From Paenibacillus endoradicis (lineage in GTDB: Bacteria; Bacillota; Bacilli; Paenibacillales; Paenibacillaceae), in NCBI RefSeq assembly GCF_024721975.1, contig NZ_JANQBB010000002.1, positions 558,001-622,000 on the forward strand: a stretch of DNA of 64,000 nucleotides, read 5' to 3'. The notes below the pieces were generated by a model that was given only the letters and a program-made list of their open reading frames with translations, made no database searches and was not told the DNA's origin. Shown piece after piece: positions 35,944 through 44,486 of the stretch; the stretch's first letter is position 1; every line of letters begins with the position of its first letter. The position numbers and the translations under genes were made by a program.

Positions 35944-35992
35944 GCCAATTACGGTACAAAGCAGCATATCGTGATCACAGTCGAGCTTTGCC
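35944..35992. repeat. possible relic of the structured repeat family
   Basis: ATCGTGATCACAGT (35969-35982) is identical to the right-hand end of the locus B core, followed by a CGAGCTTTGCCAGCTACCTCA stretch comparable to the B terminal arm. It lies between fadF and fadN on the same strand as the other loci. Only one end is recognisable and no second arm is visible. Confidence 0.4.
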
Positions 35993-36031
35993 AGCTACCT
36001 CACTACTATATGTATGTGAAGGGAGCATATC

Positions 36032-38344
36032 TCATGATGGATCTCTCACATCACTATTCAAGGATTGCTCGCTTTCTATAACACCTAGTACGCTAGTAGC
36101 TAACACTTCTGCGATATCTTTCGTTGCAATACTTCCGTCCTCCACTAATGCCTTAACACCATCTTCTAGCATCGTTAGACAATAAGGACATGCGGAACTT
36201 ATCATTGTTGGCTGTACCTCTAGTGCTTGCGCCGTTCTAGCATAGTTAACACGAGTACCACTATGTTCTTCCATCCACATCAATCCACCACCAGCACCAC
36301 AACACATCGCATTTTCTCTGGATCGTTCCATCTCTTTCAGAATGACACCTGGTATTGCTTGTAATATCCTCCTAGGTGCATCATATAGTCCGTTATAGCG
36401 TCCTAAGTAACAAGAATCATGTAACGTAATCGTTTCATCTAGACGATAATTTGGCTTTAATTTGCCTTGCTGGATTAATTCATCTAGCAATTCTGTATGG
36501 TGATATACTTCAATATGCGCTGCAAGTCCAAGCTGAGGATATTCCTTCTTGAAAGTATGGAAAGTATGAGGACAAGGCGTGACGATACGTTCGACATTAT
36601 AGCGATGTATCGTTTCAATATTTTGCTGTGCAAGCTCTTGATAGAGCATCTCATTACCTATTCTTCGAGCGGTATCGCCTGAACTTTTCTCTTCTAGACC
36701 TAGTACAGCGAAGTTGATACGAGCATGGGTTAATAGCCTAATCAAGTCATAGAGTAGCTTACGACTACGATTGTCGTAAGACCCCATTGAACCAACCCAT
36801 AGCAGTATATCTGTCTTAATTGCAGAAGCTTGACGCTCCTTCATCGTCTCAATAGTTATCCCCGTCTTTTTCTGACAATCTTTCAGCCAGTCTGCCCGCT
36901 CGCTTCGACTAATCCCCCACGGATTACTTTGTCGTTCTATATTTTGCAAAGCACGTTGTGCATCAGTTGGCATACTACCTTCCATCAACACCAGATGTCT
37001 CCGCATGTCGATGATTTTATCTACATGCTCATTACCTACAGGGCATTGTTCTTCGCAATTTCTACAAGTCGTGCATGACCATATTTCTTCTTCCGTCATT
37101 ACATCTCCAATTAATTCTAATTGCAACGGATTACGAGCCGCATCAAACTGCCATGCATTACTTTGCTTGTTCATCGTTGCCGAAATATCTGCTTTCCACT
37201 TCGAATAGTCCGGCATAGTTGCTACTTGAGCATTATTCACCTGGCTAGTTCTTTCTGAAGTTTGTGGTTGATCGGTTATATTGCACATCATGTTCATCAC
37301 ATGTGCCCCTTGAGTAAGATCACCTATTCCCCACGGTGGTTGTTTCCAAAGCCCTTGCGGAAGCCATGGTGATTTGGAAGTAATGGCCGCCCCTTTTTCC
37401 GTTGCGTGATCACGGAGTTTAATAATCATATGCATCGGAGATAGAATTTTCCCAGTACTTGTTGCGGGACATACATTAGTACAACGGCCGCATTCTACAC
37501 AGGCGTATAAATCTAGCATTTGTTTTTGAGTAAATGCGTGAATATGCCCTACGCCAAAGCTTTCTGCTTCCTCGTTTTCAAGATCAATGTGACTTAATTG
37601 TCCAATTGGAACAGAACGCTTATACCATAGATTAATTGGTGCTACTAATAGATGAAAATGTTTAGACTGCGGGACATAGATAAGGAAACTCAATAGAATG
37701 AGCAAATGTAACCACCAGCTAATCTCAAATCCTATCTCTGCAATCTGACTTCCTTGATCGACTCCTAACGACTGTAAACTTGAAGCAAGGACATGACTAA
37801 TCGGAGCGTATGTAGTTGTACTTGTCGATGCATTATTATGGATTAATCTTTCAAAGCTTACTGAGAACAACACACTTAACATTAACAAGCCGATAAACCA
37901 ATAGACTACTGATGGTTTGGCACCGCGCTTTAACCGTGGAAGTCGCTCTCCGTAACGACGAAATGCCCCCAATATAATAGCTACTAGCACGATCATAACA
38001 ATCCATTCCTGCAACCAACTGAAATAACCATATAACGGCATCCAAGGAATTAATGGTACGCCAAATAAACCTTTCAACATTAGATCTAGTGCTCCGAGTT
38101 GCAACGATAGAAATCCATAGAAATATATAATGTGAAGTAGTCCACTACGAATATCTCGGAGTAATTTACTATGAGTAATAATTTCAAGCGTTGCTTTTGA
38201 CGAAGATTGTCTATCGTTCCATGTCACAGGAGTTGCAAGTGCTATGTATTGAATTCTTCGCTTGATGATTTCAACAAACATCCATATCGATGCACCAGCT
38301 ACACATAATGTAATGAACAATCTTATGTAATCACCAGTTCCCAT
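36032..38344 (-). CDS. fadF: membrane Fe-S oxidoreductase FadF (heterodisulfide reductase-like)
   Basis: 770 residues from the ATG at 38344, where GGAGG is 6 nt upstream; the ATG at 38350 touches that site. The N-terminus has about five transmembrane helices (NarI-like), then two 4Fe-4S motifs, CVECGRCTNVCP and CTTCRNCEEQCP. Two CCG domains follow (CPHTFHTFKKEYP, HDSCYLGRYNG, MCCGAGGGLMWMEE, CPYCLTML). The family (B. subtilis YwjF/FadF) is thought to take electrons from ETF to menaquinone. It is the first gene of the fad operon and divergent from the GyrI-like/etf side. Confidence 0.92.
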   Translation of the reverse strand: MGTGDYIRLFITLCVAGASIWMFVEIIKRRIQYIALATPVTWNDRQSSSKATLEIITHSKLLRDIRSGLLHIIYFYGFLSLQLGALDLMLKGLFGVPLIPWMPLYGYFSWLQEWIVMIVLVAIILGAFRRYGERLPRLKRGAKPSVVYWFIGLLMLSVLFSVSFERLIHNNASTSTTTYAPISHVLASSLQSLGVDQGSQIAEIGFEISWWLHLLILLSFLIYVPQSKHFHLLVAPINLWYKRSVPIGQLSHIDLENEEAESFGVGHIHAFTQKQMLDLYACVECGRCTNVCPATSTGKILSPMHMIIKLRDHATEKGAAITSKSPWLPQGLWKQPPWGIGDLTQGAHVMNMMCNITDQPQTSERTSQVNNAQVATMPDYSKWKADISATMNKQSNAWQFDAARNPLQLELIGDVMTEEEIWSCTTCRNCEEQCPVGNEHVDKIIDMRRHLVLMEGSMPTDAQRALQNIERQSNPWGISRSERADWLKDCQKKTGITIETMKERQASAIKTDILLWVGSMGSYDNRSRKLLYDLIRLLTHARINFAVLGLEEKSSGDTARRIGNEMLYQELAQQNIETIHRYNVERIVTPCPHTFHTFKKEYPQLGLAAHIEVYHHTELLDELIQQGKLKPNYRLDETITLHDSCYLGRYNGLYDAPRRILQAIPGVILKEMERSRENAMCCGAGGGLMWMEEHSGTRVNYARTAQALEVQPTMISSACPYCLTMLEDGVKALVEDGSIATKDIAEVLATSVLGVIESEQSLNSDVRDPS

Positions 38345-38570
38345 ATTCATCCTCCTTTTCTGCAGTCAGGTTAATTATCTGATATCACTGTTTATTTATA
38401 TGTGAAAAATAGAGTTAACATGCTTTCAATTCGACATAGAACTCAACGTCTGTTGACAGCTTTAATCAGTTGTTAACCCTTCGTACCAGTGATAATCTTT
38501 GGAGAAGAGATATATTTGCATGTATGCTACAATATTAAAAATTCACTACCGAAAAGGAGCCAGCTTATAT

Positions 38571-39041
38571 ATGACACAAGAAAATATGCAAACCGTCGAA
38601 CGAACGGAAACAAAGCTAGTTGGTTATACGGTGACGGTATCGTTAAATGAAGATTTAGAAACGAGGATCGTCGTAAGCTTACGTGAAAAACTCATTTCGA
38701 ACCTTGATAAAATTACAAATCGATTAGATCATAACGGAATTTACTTGGTCCAGATTTACCCAGATGAGGAATGGACTCCAGATGTTGCTTTCGAAAGTAT
38801 TATTGCTGTGGAAGTGACAGAGTTTCTCCCTCTCCCTGAAGGATTCGTTCAAAGAACAGTACCAGCCGGTACATATGTAAAAATTTCTCACAAGGGGGCT
38901 GAATCCCATATAGAAGAAACATATAATTCAATTCGAGAACAAGGAATAGCGGCCTTCCGGTCTTTTGATGTCGAGTATTGGGCTGATAATGATGCTTTGG
39001 AGAAAGAGGATAACATTATAGAAATTTATTTACCATTGTAA
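38571..39041 (+). CDS. GyrI-like effector-binding domain protein
   Basis: 156 residues from the ATG at 38571, which has AAAAGGAG about 11 nt upstream; the longer frame from 38499 is unsupported. The SHS2-type duplicated fold of GyrI/BmrR/Rob C-terminal domains is suggested by KLVGYTVTVSL, SIIAVEVTEFLPLPEGF, VPAGTYVKISHKG and the final DNIIEIYLPL. Stand-alone members bind small hydrophobic molecules or act as hydrolases. There is no DNA-binding domain. Its position between fadF and etfBA suggests a role with acyl compounds, but that is only context. Confidence 0.8.
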   Translation: MTQENMQTVERTETKLVGYTVTVSLNEDLETRIVVSLREKLISNLDKITNRLDHNGIYLVQIYPDEEWTPDVAFESIIAVEVTEFLPLPEGFVQRTVPAGTYVKISHKGAESHIEETYNSIREQGIAAFRSFDVEYWADNDALEKEDNIIEIYLPL

Positions 39042-39180
39042 GCATAGTCCCTTGAGCACAGCACAATTCTGCTGGTAGAAGTTGCTCACGATCTAACGGT
39101 CTATTTTCCAATTATCTTTCATATGGTAGCACTAGCACTTACTTAACTAGCAAAATCATCGAAGGCATATGTTCCAACTT

Positions 39181-39292
39181 TGCACATGCTACCCCTATTA
39201 GCATGTGCACTACATGGATCAATGCTTCTTTGTTATGACATCGCTGAGAGATAGCTCTATACGATGCGTTGTACGTACGAGCTGCTATCTCT
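39181..39292 (+). promoter_or_regulatory. hairpin-rich leader of etfBA
   Basis: 39042-39344 has no gene but three inverted repeats. GAGCA...TGCTC lies at about 39054-39087. TGCACATGCTA/TAGCATGTGCA (39181-39191, 39199-39209) is perfect with loop CCCCTAT. AGAGATAGC/GCTATCTCT (39247-39255, 39284-39292) ends about 50 nt before the etfB start. The middle one may terminate the upstream gene although it lacks a T run. A regulated leader is possible. Confidence 0.5.
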
Positions 39293-39344
39293 TCTGAACT
39301 TGCACTTTAAAATCAATTTACAACGATATGAGAGGGGCATCCGT

Positions 39345-40178
39345 ATGTTCAAAATTGTTGTCTTGTTGAAACAAACATTTGATACAGAAGAAAAGATTCA
39401 TATTGTTAATGGGGCAGTCGATGAGGAAGGCGCAAAGTTCATTATTAATCCTTATGATGAATATGCGCTCGAGGAAGCATTGCGAATGAAGGAGCAGCAT
39501 GACGCAGAAATTATCGTAATTTCAGTAGGTCCTGAACGTAGTACTCATGCCTTGCGTTCAGCACTTGCAGTAGGAGCTGATCAAGCTATTCTTATTGCTG
39601 ATCATACAAACTTAAGTCAAAGTAGCTCCAGTGCTCATTTGCTGGCAGCCGCTATACGACCAATGAAGGTTGACCTGATACTAGCGGGGCTTTTTGCCGT
39701 TGATAGCGGCAATGGTAGCGTCGCTTTACAAGTAGCTGAATTACTCCAGTTGCCACATGCCTCAGCTGCTATTAAGATACAACTTGGCAATGCTAAGGAG
39801 CTGCAGTTAGAAGAGTCACCATGGAATGGAAATCTTGCACGAATAGAACGTGATGTCGAAGGTGATACAGAAACGGTACTTCTTCCACTCCCTGCCCTAA
39901 TTACAGCACAGCAAGGATTGAATGATCCTCGCTATCCGTCCTTGCCAGGCATTATGAAGGCCAAGAAAAAACCATTAACAGAATTATTCTCGTCAGATTT
40001 GTTGCAATCAGAAACACTCGCGAAAATCTCAGCAAGTGCGACAAGTTGTGATCAAGTTCTTCCTCCTGACGCTAGACCTCCAGGACAGTTCATTGCAGGA
40101 ACAGCCCAGCAGCAAGCATCTTCTCTAGTAGAACAATTGTTAGAACGTTCTATTATCAAGAAAGGTGGAGATTGTTAA
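39345..40178 (+). CDS. etfB: electron transfer flavoprotein beta subunit
   Basis: 277 residues from the ATG at 39345 with GAGAGGGG 7 nt upstream. EtfB binds AMP and forms the ETF heterodimer that accepts electrons from acyl-CoA dehydrogenases such as FadE. Motifs: VVLLKQTFDTEEKI, INPYDEYALEEALRMKE, VDLILAGLFAVDSGNGSVALQVAELL (adenine-binding region) and VEGDTETVLLPLPALITAQQGLNDPRYPSL split across the usual signature. Its TAA overlaps the etfA ATG by one base. Confidence 0.95.
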   Translation: MFKIVVLLKQTFDTEEKIHIVNGAVDEEGAKFIINPYDEYALEEALRMKEQHDAEIIVISVGPERSTHALRSALAVGADQAILIADHTNLSQSSSSAHLLAAAIRPMKVDLILAGLFAVDSGNGSVALQVAELLQLPHASAAIKIQLGNAKELQLEESPWNGNLARIERDVEGDTETVLLPLPALITAQQGLNDPRYPSLPGIMKAKKKPLTELFSSDLLQSETLAKISASATSCDQVLPPDARPPGQFIAGTAQQQASSLVEQLLERSIIKKGGDC

Positions 40179-41185
40179 TGAGTAATCACATTGTGATTGT
40201 CGCTGAGCGCAAAGGTACAACATTACGAAGAGTTACATTAGAGGCTATTACTGCAGCAACGAAGCTTCTCAATAATCAAGTAAGTACAATTCACGCGTTC
40301 CTTTCAGGTAGCGATAATGATATTAGCTTAATTTCATCCGCGAAAGAGCTACTACAATATGGTGTTCATGAAGTACATATTGCAAAACACGTACATTTTG
40401 AACCTTATCAAGCAACGATTGTTCTTCCTGCGCTGACAGATGTTATTAGCGCATTGCAACCTAGTTATGTGGTTATAGGACATACGTCTCACGGTCGTGA
40501 ACTTGCACCACGTCTCGCAGCAGCTTTACATAGTGGCTATATTGCAGATGTTACGAAGATAGAATCATCTGCCGACAAAATTAGCTTCATACGCCCCATC
40601 TATGCAGGAAAAGCATTTGAACGTAGACAATTCCAAGGGGTTGCCCCTTATGTTGTTTCCATCCGTCCCAATAACAATGCCCCTGCTACTATTGATGAAC
40701 ATGTTACTATCAACAATCCAGACGAACACATACATCAGGTCAACTGTGAAGGCATACAGCTAACATCAATCGTGCAACATGTAGTTAAGCGCATCAATGA
40801 AGGAATTGATCTTACAGAGGCTGAAATTATTGTTGCAGGTGGGAGAGGCGTTCGTGGAGCTGAAGGTTTTGCAATATTACAGCAACTAGCTGATGAGCTT
40901 GGAGGGGCAGTTGGAGCATCTCGTGCAGCTTGCGATGCAGGCTATTGTGACTATGCTCTGCAAATTGGTCAGACTGGAAAAGTTGTAACGCCGCAACTGT
41001 ACATCGCTTGCGGTATTAGTGGGGCCATTCAACATCTTGCAGGTATGAGTCAATCTCGGACCATTGTAGCCATTAATAAGGATCGTGAAGCACCGATCTT
41101 CTCTATTGCTGATTATGGTATTGTTGGCGATTTATTTGAAGTCGTACCACTTCTTACGGCACAATTACGTGAAATTCGACAATAA
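40178..41185 (+). CDS. etfA: electron transfer flavoprotein alpha subunit
   Basis: 335 residues; ATG 40178 shares a base with the etfB stop (TAATG) and has GGTGGAG upstream, so it is translationally coupled. The C-terminal FAD domain shows VAGGRGVRGAEGF, ELGGAVGASRAACDAGY, QIGQTGKVVTPQLYIACGI, SGAIQHLAGM and AINKDREAPIFSIADYGIVG. It holds the FAD that carries electrons from FadE, probably to the FadF membrane protein encoded divergently nearby. Confidence 0.96.
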   Translation: MSNHIVIVAERKGTTLRRVTLEAITAATKLLNNQVSTIHAFLSGSDNDISLISSAKELLQYGVHEVHIAKHVHFEPYQATIVLPALTDVISALQPSYVVIGHTSHGRELAPRLAAALHSGYIADVTKIESSADKISFIRPIYAGKAFERRQFQGVAPYVVSIRPNNNAPATIDEHVTINNPDEHIHQVNCEGIQLTSIVQHVVKRINEGIDLTEAEIIVAGGRGVRGAEGFAILQQLADELGGAVGASRAACDAGYCDYALQIGQTGKVVTPQLYIACGISGAIQHLAGMSQSRTIVAINKDREAPIFSIADYGIVGDLFEVVPLLTAQLREIRQ

Positions 41186-41208
41186 TTTTATTTATTTCAA
41201 AAAAACTA

Positions 41209-41238
41209 TTGCTTTATATAGCTCCTGCGTGTTAAGAT
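41209..41238 (+). promoter_or_regulatory. tRNA-Asp promoter
   Basis: TTGCTT at 41209-41214, an 18-bp spacer, and TAAGAT at 41233-41238. It places the start of transcription about 25 nt before the tRNA. Confidence 0.65.
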
Positions 41239-41269
41239 ACTACTTGTCTCTAAGAGATATTTAATACAC

Positions 41270-41346
41270 GGAGCTGTGGTGTAGAGGCCTAACATGCCTG
41301 CCTGTCACGCAGGAGACCGCGAGTTCGAATCTCGTCAGCTCCGCCA
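41270..41346 (+). tRNA. tRNA-Asp (GTC)
   Basis: A 77-nt cloverleaf: acceptor GGAGCTG pairs with CAGCTCC, anticodon arm CCTGCCTGTCACGCAGG with anticodon GTC, T-arm GCGAGTTCGAATCTCGT, discriminator G and an encoded CCA. No intron or odd base seen. Confidence 0.98.
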
Positions 41347-41361
41347 TTATTTTAACGACAT

Positions 41362-41389
41362 AGAGTCCTTCGGGGCTCTTTTTTTGTTT
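41362..41389 (+). terminator. terminator of tRNA-Asp
   Basis: AGAGTCC-TTCG-GGGCTCT hairpin (with one wobble or bulge) followed by TTTTTTTG. A stable UUCG tetraloop. Confidence 0.93.
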
Positions 41390-41495
41390 TAAATTGTAGT
41401 TTAGCTTGGGTGGCGCTGCGATGGCTAATCACTGTTCCAATCGCCGTTGGCCTCGAAATTGTCACGTAGTCACTAAAACAATGAAACAAAAAATA

Positions 41496-41534
41496 GGCGA
41501 CCGCTTCTCAATAAGATATTGAGAAACAATCGCC
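41496..41534 (-). terminator. terminator of the LacI gene
   Basis: Outer GGCGA/TCGCC and inner CTCAAT/ATTGAG stems. On the minus strand it is followed by TATTTTTTGTTTC, about 60 bp after the LacI stop. Confidence 0.8.
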
Positions 41535-41597
41535 ACCATAGACTATTTTTCTATAAAATTAATAGGACTGTAGTTAAATAGTTAGTTTAGATATCAT

Positions 41598-42632
41598 TCA
41601 CGAGTGAATGACTCCCGTTGAATCTCTTACTATTAATTCTGCAGGAAATTTTAGCTGAGTATGAGTCACTTTTTTGTTAATGAGGTCAAACATAATTTTA
41701 ATCGTTTCCTCTGCCATTTTAGCTATCGGTTGCTCAATTGTAGTTATCGAAGGATGATAATAGAAAGACATATCAAGTCCATCAAAACCCGCAACTGAAC
41801 AATCCTCTGGAATAGAGCGACCTGCTTCTAACAAAGCTTTACTTGCCCCTACTGCCATAGAATCGGAAATCGCAAATAATGCGGAAAAATCTAAGTTTTC
41901 TGCTAACATTTCTTTTGTGACAACATAGCCATTCTCAATTGAATAACTTTCCAGATGAGCTTTCATAGGACGTACCAATTGCTCATCAATGGTTATACCG
42001 TGATCTTCTAGTGCTTGCTTATACCCCTGATATCGCAATTGCCCAATACTTCGATCTTCCATTGAAGCAGAGATAAGTGCAATTCGCTTATGTCCTTGGC
42101 TACATAAATAATCAACCATTTTATAACTTTCTGCAAAATCATCTATGGAAACATAAGAGTAATTATAAGTATCAAATTCAGAAGATAACCCTACCGTACA
42201 TAGAACATAAGGCACAGTTAATTGCTCTAATTTATCCTGGGAGTGAGATAGATAACCCCCAAGGAAAATGATACCTTTTAGTTTTTTTTCTTTTACTAAT
42301 TCATTCGCGACATCAATCTCATCTTGATGTTCGTATACACGGTGTAAAATGAATGTATATTTCTTATCTTTTATTCCTTTTTCAAATAAATCAATCATTT
42401 GAATGAAAAAAGGATTGTTCATCCCTTTAATTAATACAGCGATCGTTTTTGATGCAGTACGTTTCAGATTACGAGCGTTGTTATTAGGAACATAATTGTT
42501 CTCTTTTACAACCTTCATAATCATTGCCTTGGTCTCGTCGCTAATATCGGGATGGTTGTTAATCGCTCTGGATACTGTGGTGACACCTACACCACATATT
42601 TTAGCAATATCAATAATAGTAAGAGAAGCCAT
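41598..42632 (-). CDS. LacI-family transcriptional regulator
   Basis: 344 residues from the ATG at 42632 (AAAGGAAG 7 nt upstream). N-terminal helix-turn-helix TIIDIAKICGVGVTTVSRAI with the hinge NNNARNLKRTASKTIAVL, then a periplasmic-binding-type effector domain (MNNPFFIQMIDLFEKGIKD, GFDGLDMSFYYHPSITTIEQP). It is the last gene of the sugar ABC transporter cluster and likely represses it until its sugar ligand binds. Candidate operators lie upstream of the binding-protein gene. Confidence 0.93.
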   Translation of the reverse strand: MASLTIIDIAKICGVGVTTVSRAINNHPDISDETKAMIMKVVKENNYVPNNNARNLKRTASKTIAVLIKGMNNPFFIQMIDLFEKGIKDKKYTFILHRVYEHQDEIDVANELVKEKKLKGIIFLGGYLSHSQDKLEQLTVPYVLCTVGLSSEFDTYNYSYVSIDDFAESYKMVDYLCSQGHKRIALISASMEDRSIGQLRYQGYKQALEDHGITIDEQLVRPMKAHLESYSIENGYVVTKEMLAENLDFSALFAISDSMAVGASKALLEAGRSIPEDCSVAGFDGLDMSFYYHPSITTIEQPIAKMAEETIKIMFDLINKKVTHTQLKFPAELIVRDSTGVIHS

Positions 42633-42720
42633 AATCATACTTCCTTTATGCCTTATTTGAATGTAGATTAATGAATTAACATAAAATCTACACTACTACT
42701 TATTCGTCATCCATTGAGTA

Positions 42721-43554
42721 TTAACCTTTTACTGCGCCAGCAACAACGCCTTCAATAATATATTTTTGACAAATTAGATAGAAAATGACGATAGGGATAA
42801 TTGCTAGAACAAGCATAGCCATCATAGCACCCATATCAATCGATCCGTATCCACCTTTAAGATATTGGACAGCAATTGGAATCGTTTTATACTCTGTACC
42901 TATAACTAGATAAGGAAGTAAGTAGTCATTCCATACCCACATTACATTAAGAATAGCTACAGTTATAGCGATTGGTTTTAATATTGGAAGAATGACTTTA
43001 AAGAACATTTGTGGTGGACCACCACCATCAATCATAACAGCCTCTTCAATCTCAAGCGGTATTGATTTGACAAATCCACTAAATAAGAAGACCGAAAGCC
43101 CTGAACCAAATCCTAAATAGATAATCAATATCCCAATCGGATTATCTAATCCAATTACGTTAGCGGTTTTGGTCATTGTAAACATTACCATTTGGAATGG
43201 TACAATCATCGAAAAGACAAACATGAAGAATAATGCGCTAGCCCATTTTGTTTTCACACGAGTTAGGTACCAACCCGTCATTGAAGTGAAGAATACAATT
43301 AATGCAACTGCGCCTATCGTTATGAACAAGGACATTCCGAAAGCTGAAAAGAAATTAATTTTCTGAATACCACTTGTATAGTTTTCAAGTCCAACGTACG
43401 TATCACTGTTCGGAAATACAAACGGTGCATCACTTATGAAAAATTTACCTTTAAAGGAGTTCATCAAAACGATAAGTATTGGGGATAGGAACGCTACTGC
43501 CAATACTACAAGAAAGAGAAAGAGAAACGGTCGCTTTTGTTGTGTATCATTCAT
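42721..43554 (-). CDS. sugar ABC transporter permease, MalG type
   Basis: 277 residues with six membrane helices. The cytoplasmic EAA loop, which docks the ATPase, reads EEAVMIDGGGPPQMFFKVIL. It is the inner-membrane partner of the MalF-type protein encoded just upstream; the ATG overlaps that gene's TAA (TAATG). CUT1-family importers use a shared MsmX-like ATPase in Bacillota; none is encoded here. Confidence 0.94.
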   Translation of the reverse strand: MNDTQQKRPFLFLFLVVLAVAFLSPILIVLMNSFKGKFFISDAPFVFPNSDTYVGLENYTSGIQKINFFSAFGMSLFITIGAVALIVFFTSMTGWYLTRVKTKWASALFFMFVFSMIVPFQMVMFTMTKTANVIGLDNPIGILIIYLGFGSGLSVFLFSGFVKSIPLEIEEAVMIDGGGPPQMFFKVILPILKPIAITVAILNVMWVWNDYLLPYLVIGTEYKTIPIAVQYLKGGYGSIDMGAMMAMLVLAIIPIVIFYLICQKYIIEGVVAGAVKG

Positions 43555-44396
43555 TAGTTTTCGATCTCCTTTCTTCTAGTAATAGCAAGTTGAACAATTA
43601 CAATAACACCTACCATAAGGAAAAACATTACTGCTTTAGCTTGACCTACACCTTCAAAGCCTGCTTTACCATAGAATGTGTTGAAAATATCTAAAGCTAA
43701 CATTGCTGTTTGTTTGGAAGGAGCACCTGCAGTCAACGCTAAGTTCTGATCAAATAGTTTGAATGAATTTGAAATACTTAAGAACAAACAAATCGTAATT
43801 GAAGGCATTACGAGCGGCAAAATGATTTTGCGAAGAATTATCCCATTCGTAGCACCATCAATTTTTGCTGCTTCAAGTTGTTCTTTAGGAACGTTTTGAA
43901 TACCAGCAATGTAGATGATCATCATGTATCCGATTAGTTGCCAATTCATTAGAATAACTAATCCCCAGAAACCATAAGCTGGGTCGTTCGTCAATGTAAC
44001 CTCGAACTTATAAAGAATACCGTTAAATATTAGTTGCCAGATATATCCTAGAACGATACCACCAATTAAGTTGGGCATGAAGAAAACTGTACGGAATACA
44101 TTCGTTCCTAGCACTTTTTTTGTTAGCAATAAAGCGATGAAAAATGCGAAAACATTAATTGAAACTACAGACACAATTGTAAATCTAGCTGTAAACCATA
44201 AGGCATTAAGAAAATCCTTGTCTGCGAATGCTTTTATATAGTTGTCTAATCCAACCCATGTAGCATCATTTACCGTTGTAAACTGTGTAAATGACAAGTA
44301 TATACCCATAATAAACGGAACGATGAAAGCTAGTGTAAATGCAATTAATGTCGGCAATGCAAAAAGAGCAAAATATTTCTGAATCATTTTCTGCAT
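43554..44396 (-). CDS. sugar ABC transporter permease, MalF type
   Basis: 280 residues from the ATG at 44396 (ACAGGAGAG 6 nt upstream). Six membrane helices and the EAA motif EAAKIDGATNGIILRKIILP. The N-terminus FALFALPTLIAFTLAFIVPF and FTQFTTVNDATWVGLDNYIKA are typical of CUT1 permeases. It forms the channel with the MalG-type subunit. The substrate is set by the adjacent binding protein and remains unknown. Confidence 0.94.
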   Translation of the reverse strand: MQKMIQKYFALFALPTLIAFTLAFIVPFIMGIYLSFTQFTTVNDATWVGLDNYIKAFADKDFLNALWFTARFTIVSVVSINVFAFFIALLLTKKVLGTNVFRTVFFMPNLIGGIVLGYIWQLIFNGILYKFEVTLTNDPAYGFWGLVILMNWQLIGYMMIIYIAGIQNVPKEQLEAAKIDGATNGIILRKIILPLVMPSITICLFLSISNSFKLFDQNLALTAGAPSKQTAMLALDIFNTFYGKAGFEGVGQAKAVMFFLMVGVIVIVQLAITRRKEIEN

Positions 44397-44486
44397 AGCG
44401 TTCTCTCCTGTTCTGTTACTTCGTGTAATAACAGATGTCACTATACGCTGGCTTAGTATAGTGACATCTATTGCACTACTTATTCT

